Assembly (NCBI GenBank): GCA_963682175.1
Contig: OY821787.1
Coordinates: 27,258,501-27,322,500 of the forward strand
Reading direction: 5' to 3'
DNA from: Triglochin maritima
Taxonomy: Eukaryota; Streptophyta; Magnoliopsida; Alismatales; Juncaginaceae
DNA length: 64,000 bases
Under the pieces are notes generated by a model, which had not been told where the DNA came from, did no database searches, and was given only the letters and a program-made list of their open reading frames with translations. Position numbers and translations under genes: made by a program. Of this stretch, positions 55,853 through 64,000 are shown piece by piece. Position 1 is the first letter of the stretch; each line of letters begins with the position of its first letter.

Positions 55853-56950
55853 TTCCTAGTTTTTCAGTCACCATCGAACTTATTATTTGTTTGGAATACT
55901 TGATTTATGTCGTAAAGAGAATGTAAAGAATGTAACATTCATTTGGTGAGATGCAACCTAGGAAATGTAATAAACCAACAATGAACCAATCATGAAAGCT
56001 AAGTTGTTGGGAAAAAGAAGAGGTAGTACGTGCAATTGCTACTCAATAAAACTATGTACTGCAAAATAATTTACTGTACACAGATTGGGTGTAGTTATTG
56101 CTCGACAATGTGCGTAGCACAAAAACCGTGGAGTGCTCGCAAACCTGGAGGAAGATGGTAAAGCTATAAAACGATTGGACTTGTTTTGAGCTGAGTGGGG
56201 GGTTATATGCAAACTTTCCTTTTTTTGGAGTGAGATTCTTTGCATTGAGGTTAAACTGATTGTCCTTTGCATGTACAAAACAAAGAAACAATGGAGGTAT
56301 GCAAAACCATTATACATATATATATATATACAAAATTAATGTTGCTAAATGTTATGTTGCTAAATATAATCCATATGATTAATTTTTTTTACAAATTCCT
56401 AATAAATCCAAAGAAGATAACATTGTATAAATCGGAAGATGATGGGGATGCCTCTTATGAAATAAATTAAATAATCTTCTTTGCTTTTTTTAAAATTAAC
56501 CTAAATAAATTTTATTTTTGAATGTAACATTAATTTTAAAAAATGCTCACCTTTATTTGAAACACACATAATAATTGCAGTTCTATTGATAATAAAATTA
56601 AAAAAGAATATTTTACAATAGTAGCAATATTGTCTTTCAAGGACGATATGAAGGATGCTTATAATGCATAAAGATTAAAAAACCAAAAAAAATGGGAAGT
56701 CTTCATGGAATAGACAAAAGTATAAAAAAATTAGCAATTAAAATTAGCCCTATCAATTATAAAAAAATGAGAGAAAACAGGATCTGGTAGCGGCGCTCCT
56801 CTCCTTGGTCCCCACCCCCTAACGCCGGTCATGACCTGAAAAGTAAACATGCAACAAAGTCTGAGTTTCCAGAAGGAAACCCCGTATGTCAAACCACTAA
56901 CACGTATATGAACTGAAAGAACATCTAGCATGCAATTCTAACCACAAGAA
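55853..56950. other. Spacer with no recognisable gene
   Basis: AT-rich; an (AT)n run near 56315-56329. Overlapping 79-92 codon frames at 56039-56317 on the same DNA in two frames argue against coding. 56760-56840 is a GC-richer patch of unknown origin. Confidence 0.4.
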
Positions 56951-56959
56951 AAGCATAGA

Positions 56960-57275
56960 CACCAGGTTGGGCTTCAGGGCTTTTTCACCCAACCATAGCA
57001 AACACTCAACGTCGCTAAACTGGACTTCAGGACTTTTTCACCGAACCGCAGTTACCACGACAAGACCAGGGCTCCAGGGCTCTTTCACCCAACCCCTATC
57101 ACGTGGTCCTTACTCGGACTCTAGGGCTCTTTCACCCAATCCAAACGCACTACGGGGCTCCAGGACTTTTCACCCAACCACCGGATAGACTAGCTGAGCT
57201 CCAGGGCTTTTGCACTCAACCATAGCCTTACACAAATAGTTACGGGGTTCCAGGGCTTTTTCACCCAACCACTGC
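56960..57275 (+). repeat. Seven degenerate direct repeats of CAGGGCTTTTTCACCCAACC
   Basis: Units begin near 56963, 57021, 57069, 57117, 57153, 57197 and 57243, with spacing 36-58 bp. Only the ~27-bp core is conserved; the intervening bases are unrelated. The core contains a weak inverted repeat (GGTTGGG...CCCAACC in the first unit). I do not recognise the family; it may belong to an LTR or other transposon fragment. Confidence 0.7.
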
Positions 57276-57379
57276 AACCCCCGTGCTCACCAAGCACACC
57301 TGTCAGAAGAACATCGGCCCCACAACTCACCTCACAAAGTCAACGATAACAAACACACCTCACATGTGCAAAACTGAGC

Positions 57380-57970
57380 AAGAACGGTCGAACCAAAGTC
57401 AGGGACTGGTCGACCATTCAGAAGGTCACCTCCCAGGTTCAACCAAAGTCAGGGACTGGTCGACCATTCGACCGCTAAAAGGGTTTGCGCCACAACACCA
57501 TGAATATACAAGTCCCAACGGTCGAACGACAAAGGGGGCCCGGTCGACCGAAAACATCCACGGACTACTACCATCTCACCAAGTCGCACCGGTCTAACCA
57601 CATTGCACCGGGCGAGAGAGATCAACAAGCGGTCAACCGTTTAAATGGTCTAGGCTCCAACCGACTTAGCCACATTTACGATCGGTCTAACGGGTCAACG
57701 GGAGGTCGACCGTTTAGATGGTCAACACCTCCAACCGACCTACAACATTGCACTCGGTCGAACGGCAAAGGGGGCCGTTTGGATCAAAAACTACCGGGGG
57801 TTGCCTCTAACGCACCACCGGTCGACCACCCGGAGGCATTGTTTGACTGGCGTGACACAGAAACCCGAAATCTCACTAGAAATGGTCGATCATTACACCG
57901 ACCGGTCGACCATTCCCGTAGACAAATATGCTACACGATTACCTGCGATGAGCCTTTCGGCCTACCGTCG
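57380..57970 (+). repeat. Region rich in the palindromic motif GGTCGACC
   Basis: GGTCGACC occurs about six times (57406, 57459, 57540, 57702, 57819, 57902) with many one-base variants (ggtcgaac, ggtctaac, ggtcaacc). A ~54-bp tandem pair starts near 57388 and 57441 ('aaccaaagtcagggactgg'). The long open frame 57485-58006 is rich in Arg/Ser/His/Pro and looks like a by-product of composition. Similar motifs occur at 51350-51640. Confidence 0.6.
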
Positions 57971-58350
57971 ACTTCCCAATCACACACAAACATAAGTGCA
58001 TCTTAAACACAAGTTTGACTTGCCGTGAAGGTTTGAAGAAACCTTTGAAGAACCTCGACGGCGTTTCCACAACACTTCTCTCCCAAAACCCGATTTTCGA
58101 CGAACTTCTCTCCCGATCGATGATCACACCTCCTTGTCGATCCACAATAACCTCTTTGCCTTCGTCCAAACCCACACCAACCACAACAACAGAGAGATAG
58201 ACGGATTTAAGAGAGAGAGAAAATGAAATGCAAATGAGATGGGTTGGCTTGAGAACCGACTCACCTCGCAACACGACCAACACCCGTCGATCACCTCTTC
58301 TAGCTAGATATCGTCGGAGCAACGGAGATGAGAGAGAAAGAGAGAGAGAC

Positions 58351-58394
58351 GAGTGAGAGAGTGAGTGAGTGAGTGAGTGAGTGAGTGAGTGAGA
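58351..58394 (+). repeat. (GAGT)n microsatellite
   Basis: About nine near-perfect GAGT/GTGA units after a (GA)n-rich stretch beginning near 58330. Confidence 0.9.
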
Positions 58395-59255
58395 GATAGT
58401 TTCCTTTATACTTACCCTTCACCAACCACCAATCACCAATCTCCACCACAAACCCTCCCTAAACCTCATTAGCAACCACTAAATCTGATTAGCCATAAAC
58501 CAAGTATTAGGTTCTAACAATACCTTTAAAGAACTCAAGACCTACATCTATATATAGAACAATGGTGTTTGTTGATCAACAGGCTTCCTGCATTTAACAT
58601 AGAAAGAAAAAAAATTAGAATTTCAAGTCAGGGCATGGGGACAGAGGTAAATTAACCAACAAAATTGAAAAAAAAAATGTCATTTTTATGTCAACACATA
58701 AAATAATTAAAAGCCGTAGGCATGGGGGAAAAGTTTGAACAAACAAAAGCATATTTACACCCAAAAAAAAGTGAGAGTGGTCAAAAGAGAAGCAGAAGAA
58801 CCAAGTTCTGCTTCTATTATAAAATATCATCATGATTTGTACGACTAAAAACAATAAAGATCATTTTAAAAATACAAATGTCGAACCAAGAAAAAGCAAA
58901 ATTCAAACGAAAAAAATCAAAAACAAAAACTGAACCGACCAGGTTAGAGCCTGAAATAAAAACACCAAGCATCAACATGATGATCACTTGTCGAATGTTT
59001 CAAAATGGGCAAGGCAACGTTTAGAGAAGGAAGGTTTGTGTAACAAACAAACTTTTTAAAAAATGCAGAAGGGGTGAATAAAATTGAAAGAGTATTAACG
59101 TAAGGATTTTTTTTCAAATTAATATTATTTTAGAAAAAAAACTCCAAAATCAACATCTCCCAAACACATTTTCTTACTAGACCCGCTGCCACCATATGGT
59201 GGCGGCGGGTCTTGTTTTTAGTGTCTACATGACTCTTTAGAAAAAAATCTTTGCA
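58395..59255. other. Spacer with no recognisable gene
   Basis: A/T-rich with A-runs. A perfect 16-nt palindrome GCCACCATATGGTGGC lies at about 59188-59203. Nothing coding is supported. Confidence 0.4.
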
Positions 59256-59424
59256 GAACTCAGTGTTGTCAATACTGAGTTCTTGATAGTCAAAATTGCC
59301 GATTTTGAACACTTAGGAAAATTTGAACTCGGCAACACCAGCGTCGAGTTCTATTTAACCAAACTCGACAACTCCAGTGCCGAGTTCTATTTGATAGAAC
59401 TCGACAACACCGGTGTTGAGTTTA
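59256..59424 (+). repeat. Four imperfect palindromes, three of them in exact 36-bp register
   Basis: 27-bp units at 59256-59282, 59326-59352, 59362-59388 and 59398-59424. Each starts (G/A)AACTC, has an inner AACACC/GGTGTT-type core, and ends GAGTT(C/T). The last three are separated by exactly 36 bp start to start. Each unit could form a hairpin. Their origin is unknown. Confidence 0.7.
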
Positions 59425-60299
59425 GTTTGTAAAATTTTAGAGGGTTGTGCACTATACGGTCACCAGTCGGCGTTTGTGAAAGTCCCCCCCCCCCCCCGAC
59501 TTCAACCGGATTTCAAGTTAGGTCTTCCATTTTTTTCATAATTTTTGTATTACGATGGTATACATTGTTGTTTTAGGAATGATTGTAGTCTTTTTGTTGG
59601 TTTAGGAACCTGTTTAGGTGCAAAGCCGATTCGGATTTCGGATTTTTAGCCGAAATAGTCTTTTCGTGATTCTTAGTAGATTATTTATTTAGGTTTTGTG
59701 GATTGTAGGTCTACAAATTTGTTGAATTTAGGTTTGATTAGTGTAATCGAAATTATATTTGTTGTTGTTAATACCTAAAATTTTTATGTGTTGTAAATTG
59801 TTTTCCCATATTTTGAAATATATATTGTTTTTATTGTGATATAACATATGCTAATGTTATGAATAATTTGTTGTTGATTTTTAACAAAAAATTAATGTGT
59901 TGAGTAATGAATGTATGTAGTTTTTAATGGGAATAATGGGTTGAAGTTGAGAAATATGTGCGTCAAATATGTTGTGATTTGAATGAATTTAGTTATTTAG
60001 ATGTTTGGATGTTGAAAATGTTGTTCGTATTATTGTTAGTGTTTTTGACAATGCAGGTTTAAAATTTTTAAATATGAAAATATATGGGAGATTCTATCAA
60101 AATGTTAAAAAAATTCCTGACATTATTCATAATGTTGCTTATTGTACTTGATTTGTTGGAGTGATTACTCGACGTCTAGAGTCGTTTGCTTCTACACCGG
60201 ATTGAAGTAATTTCTAAATCATTCCAATATTTTCAAATTTTTAATTAGTTAGGAATAAAAGAACTACCATTTCACTTGAATACTTTTTAAAATTTAATT
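59425..60299. other. AT-rich spacer with a 14-C run
   Basis: The C14 homopolymer is at 59484-59497; the rest is T-rich with no supported ORF. It may be the 5' part of the MULE that follows. Confidence 0.4.
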
Positions 60300-63200
60300 T
60301 ATATAGGTTAAGAATGAATAAGGATGATGAAGGATCTTTGTTGGTCATGTATGACGGGAAATTAGAATGTAACAGAGATGTGCCATAATATTCAGGGTCC
60401 GAGCACAAATTAGTTGTAGTTTCGTTATAGATCAAATATGTGGATTTAATGGATGTCATACGATCTGAATGTTGTATCCAAAAAATATGTTTGATGTCAA
60501 GTTGATTGCGAAATTGCCTTTAAACAATGATTGGACATACGCTCCATTAACCAATGATAAGTCAATTAATGAAATGATGCGTGTTTGTTGTTGGATTCTA
60601 TGTAGAAGGTGAACCTAAAGTGTCTATCCCTACGCTAACAACCAACCCTCATCTTTCGGAGTATGGTATAGTAAGGTCGATCGGTTGGGATTGCAGAATA
60701 TATTTGAATATGAGTCTAAATCCTACAACCGAAGTTCTGACATACCAGCAAATTCATGTTTTCCAATTGCAAAACTTCCAAACAGGCAGTGAATGGCCAC
60801 AAAATGTAGGTGACATCCCTTCAAGTAGTGTAAATCCTTATCTTGATCTGTTGCAAATTGAAACCATTCATTACAGCCATGATGGGTTTGCTAGTGGGGC
60901 TGGACCGTCGACCATATATCCCTCCCTTGGTCTTGGTTTGTCGCCAGTTGATCCAATTCATTACGGACGACCAAAAATTCGATGCCCGCAAAAAGTTATG
61001 CATAGTGATGAAGATGATGACACCGAGGAATTAGGGAATTACAATACACCATTTTCTATAGAAGATGGACCCGAAGGTGTTTCTCCTAATGAAGTTGTTC
61101 CAGAGACGCAGGATATCGTATATGCGATGGGTCAATCCATAAACCGGGAAAAGGACCACATTGTTGATGATGCAGTTGCTAACAACGTGATTGACATCAT
61201 ATCATGCATTTATTCGTGCCTTATATCCTCTATTTTCAACCTAAGCAATCCTACGTAACGAGTTTTATGTTTTAGTTTCAGGAATAAACATGAATGAAGA
61301 AGAAGAGACACAAAAAGGACCTGAACGCAAGAAAAAGGATTGTATTGTGAGACTTATGGAATGATATGGAAGAGGGAAGGACCCGGATGTAAACCAAAAG
61401 GACTAAGGAGCAAATCAAGAAGCACCACACCATCATGAGGAGTATTTTGGCAATTAGATCCGGGCCTAAACATCAACACCCAAATTGGGTTCACCAAACA
61501 TGAAGAAATCAAGCCAGAATCAAGCCACCCAAAACCAGACCTGATCAACCCAACCCAGACCACCAATTGGCGGTCCATTTCGACCCAAACCCGGTAAGAC
61601 TTATCCGGATGTGGTATTAGTATGTATATAGTCCATTTATGGTATGCTTTTAGTTCCATACCGGGGGATTGTCCCTGGTTACCTTTTTCATGGCTATAAA
61701 TAGAACTCTTATTCCTGCTTTTTAATTACCAATTACTTGGTGGCATTCTCTCTACTTAGAGCGAGCCTTGGAGCAAAACTCAAGCGGATAAGAATGTTAC
61801 TTGTAATGTGAGTCATGTAAATAAAATAATTTTTCTTAATTTGTTTTAATGTTGGCTTCTGTTTTAATTATTGCATTCTTAGCTGTATTTTGTTTTGTCT
61901 TAGTAGTAATTAAATGTTTCCTTTTCTTAATGTAGTTTGTAGTTTAATGAGTAGTGAGTAAGTCCATCCCCATTTGGGGGGTGGAGAAGAGGTGACGTGA
62001 TTATGTGATGTATTATGTGTGTGTGTTAATCTTAATCCTTTGAGCCTTACATGATTTCCATAACTATCTAATGGTATTTTACTCTTTTCTTTGATGTGTT
62101 AATGTTCTTGAATGATGCTTAGCACATGCTTGGATTAGTGAACCTATTTTATGGGGAATGATGAGGTGAGGATACAGATGGAGTGGATGAAGGAAACATG
62201 ACATGTGGTAGCATGTGCTCTTGTTGGCCTCACCTTAATTAATGTCTTGTATGTTTTAATGATTGTGTAAATCTTATTTTATGTGGAGACAGTGGGATTT
62301 GGGCCTTATGCTTGAGTTCATTTAGCTTCATTCCAGTTATTGTCTTGTATGCTTTAATGATGTTGTTTTATCTTATTTCATGTGGAGGCAAAATTGGATT
62401 TGGTTTTATGGTTTTCATGTACTACATGTTGTGATGAGAACAAATGAACACACACACATACACATATTTTCGTATTCACATTCTTTCTCTACCCCTTATG
62501 GGGTTTAGTTTTATTGTTTATTCTTTCGTAGTTTTGTTTAGTGTAATTACACATTTTCTCCCATCTTTTTCCCAGTTGCCTTTCAAAGAACCAGAGTCGA
62601 CACACCTCCCTGTGGATCGACCCGTACTTGCCCCGTCTTCACCAACGGCCGTGCACTTGTGGTATTAAAATGAACACAATCACAACGACATGGTTCCAAC
62701 TCTGAATGAGCTTCCTGATATCTTGGATGATGACCATTGGATAGAGAACTCTGTCATTGAACACTCATTCTTGGATGTTGCGAACAATTTGTCACGAAGT
62801 GATTGGGGGATGGAAGATCGTCGGTCTTTCTCGGATAAATGAATTTTCCTGACCAAACATGATTTGGTTCATGCTCTGCAGTCGTGGCACATTAAAAAAA
62901 TATGTTCAGTATTTAGTTGTAGTTTCTTCAACGAAATGCTACATTGTTCATGGCTTTTGTCGTGATGAGGATAATTGTAAATGACATCTACTTGCGTTTG
63001 TCCAAAAAGGTTGCACATATTTTAAAGTTAAAACATACGATGCCGAGTATACTTGTTCCAATCCGATGTTGCTGACTGAGAACAAACAATGCAATCCTAA
63101 TTTTATTTGCGACTTGATAATGTCTTCTGTTAGATCCAAATTCACAATCAATCCTACTGAAATAATGGAAAAGGGCGAAAATCAAGTACTCACTTGAAAT

Positions 63201-63340
63201 TGGTTACACTAAAGTATGTCATACTAGGCAAAAGCGTTGAACCAAATTTATGGTGTCGAAGAACAATCCAGGATCTGTTGCCGAAATATAGGCGATACAA
63301 ATAAAACCAGAGGGGAGATATTTCAACAGGTGTTTTGGGT
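60300..63340 (+). pseudogene. Second mudrA-type transposase pseudogene, split by a solo LTR
   Basis: Plus-strand fragments of a MULE transposase N-terminal half. They begin with 'GSLLVMYDGKLECNRDVP' and 'KYVDLMDVI' (60320-60450). After frameshifts comes an open stretch 60581-61187 with 'GYVEGEPKVSIPTL'-like sequence and an acidic 'SDEDDDTEELGNY' linker. The solo LTR interrupts at 61187/62683. The frame resumes with 'PTLNELPDILDDDHWI', a MuDR N-terminal (DUF/PF03108-like) part 'KGCTYFKVKTYDAEYTCSN' (62995-63060) and 'NPNFICDLIMSSVRSKFTINPTEIM'. No catalytic core was found before 63340. Several stops; inactive. I see no TIRs. Confidence 0.75.
61188..62682 (+). mobile_element. Solo LTR related to Retro-1 and Retro-2
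   Basis: 1,495 bp, starts TGATTGACATCATATC and ends ACACAATCA, flanked by CAACG (61183-61187 and 62683-62687). It keeps the LTR landmarks: one palindrome near 61560, a TATAAATA box near 61695-61702, the repeated 'gtcttgtatg(t/c)tttaatga' phrases and the terminal 'gtgcacttg' block. The USE is mutated (GTTCCATACCG). It arose by LTR-LTR recombination of a full element; most similar in layout to Retro-2. Confidence 0.93.
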
Positions 63341-64000
63341 GTATGCTTTGCTTTGTTCATGTTTGTTTAACTTTTATTTAGGTTGGTTGTATATTTAGTA
63401 TGTCGACAAATTACAAAGTTCTGTTAGAAATATTGCGTGTGGAGAAACAACTTATTACGAAATCCTCCATAAAAATAACATGTATTGTCTTTTTTTGATT
63501 TGACATATATAGTGGGGTTTTTATGTCCAATGTCACAGTCATACGGTTGTTTCCGTGAGAGCTATGGGGATCTAAAGTTGTTCACATTGTTGGGTTTCAC
63601 TTTGCAACTGTTTTGAATTTCATTATGGCTTATTAATTGGTTCTATTTTTTATTATATTGTGTAAGTGGATGGCCTATTGTATGAGTTTCTTTTTTTTCA
63701 TTCGATAAAATAGTCACACTGATAAGACAGTCATGTATAGTCAACTTGCAAAATAAACATTTATCAGGTAAGCATGCATTTAATAAAATGATGAGGACAT
63801 TAATAATAACCATCGACTAATATACAACTATAATGAGGTTAATCAATGCAAACCCCAACACATGAGCAATTGACCACTTTTAGTTGACCAACAGAAATTT
63901 GCATAGTTGAGCTACTATAACCATAATTTCTAGGAAGTCCAAACTGATGAAAAGACTGCGTAAAACTAATACGTTCCTCTTTGAAGGTCATTTAACCTCA
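63341..64000. other. AT-rich DNA at the window end
   Basis: No gene or repeat that I can support. Confidence 0.35.

Noticed and set aside
56039..56317. Two overlapping 79-92 codon minus-strand frames
   Set aside because: Same DNA open in two frames in a low-complexity region; no domain similarity.
56960..57275. CRISPR-like repeat-spacer array
   Set aside because: Plant nuclear DNA, irregular spacing, diverged repeats, no cas genes.
57485..58006. 173-codon frame in the GGTCGACC-rich region
   Set aside because: Composition-driven; overlaps other frames and consists of degenerate repeats.
1..64000. tRNA, rRNA or other standard RNA genes
   Set aside because: None recognised by eye. The tRNA-Asp match is only the 18-nt retrotransposon primer site. 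A tRNAscan/Infernal run would be decisive.

Overview
The window is plant nuclear DNA, almost certainly from a eudicot. The evidence is a coiled-coil NB-ARC-LRR resistance gene, CACTA and Mutator-like DNA transposons, Ty3/gypsy-type LTR elements with a tRNA-Asp primer site, an L1-type LINE, a plant mobile domain gene, and AT-rich spacers with plant-type introns. I cannot name the species. It is a resistance-gene neighbourhood largely filled by nested transposons; I see no ordinary housekeeping gene.

Layout. 1-618 is the 3' part of an LTR. 1207-4497 (minus) is a CNL resistance gene split by one in-frame stop. 6232-30996 is CACTA-1, with a matching TAC target duplication. Two complete LTR retrotransposons sit inside it: Retro-1 (6615-15234, TSD TAGAT) and Retro-2 (20221-27573, TSD AATGT). 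Without them CACTA-1 is about 8.8 kb and carries, on the minus strand, a broken tnpD transposase and an apparently intact 10-exon gene (729 aa) joining a Transposase_24-like region to a C48/Ulp1-type cysteine protease. 31590-35160 is a decayed LINE (minus). 35743-40558 is CACTA-2 (TSD AAA), an internally deleted relative of CACTA-1. 41460-48964 is a decayed Mutator-like element with ~200-bp terminal inverted repeats, carrying a plant mobile domain pseudogene (+) and a mudrA-type transposase pseudogene (-), and interrupted by the small CACTA-3 (42376-43502). 49283-49935 is an inverted copy of DNA from upstream of the resistance gene, followed by a second MULE fragment (49945-51058). 54030-55849 is CACTA-4 (TSD ACA). 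56960-59430 holds several degenerate short repeats. 60300-63340 is another mudrA pseudogene (+), split by a solo LTR (61188-62682, TSD CAACG) related to Retro-1 and Retro-2.

How the parts relate. Retro-1, Retro-2 and the solo LTR belong to one non-autonomous superfamily. Retro-1 has only Gag and protease. Retro-2 has a shorter ORF that keeps the zinc knuckle and C-terminal region but lacks the capsid domain and protease. Neither has reverse transcriptase, RNase H or integrase, yet the LTR pairs are nearly identical and the TSDs perfect, so both moved recently using enzymes supplied elsewhere. Their LTR promoters have a plant snRNA-type upstream sequence element 41 bp (centre to centre) from the TATA box. 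CACTA-1 and CACTA-2 both carry, sense-oriented and directly upstream of tnpD, about 0.8 kb matching the post-PBS leader of these retrotransposons. A class II transposon therefore appears to use a class I leader. The two CACTA copies have complementary deletions, so neither encodes a complete transposase set.

The strongest leads are the transposase-plus-retroleader arrangement, the intact Transposase_24/Ulp1 gene, the capsid-less Retro-2 ORF, the snRNA-type LTR promoter, and the templated filler DNA in CACTA-2. All coordinates and exon boundaries were read by eye.
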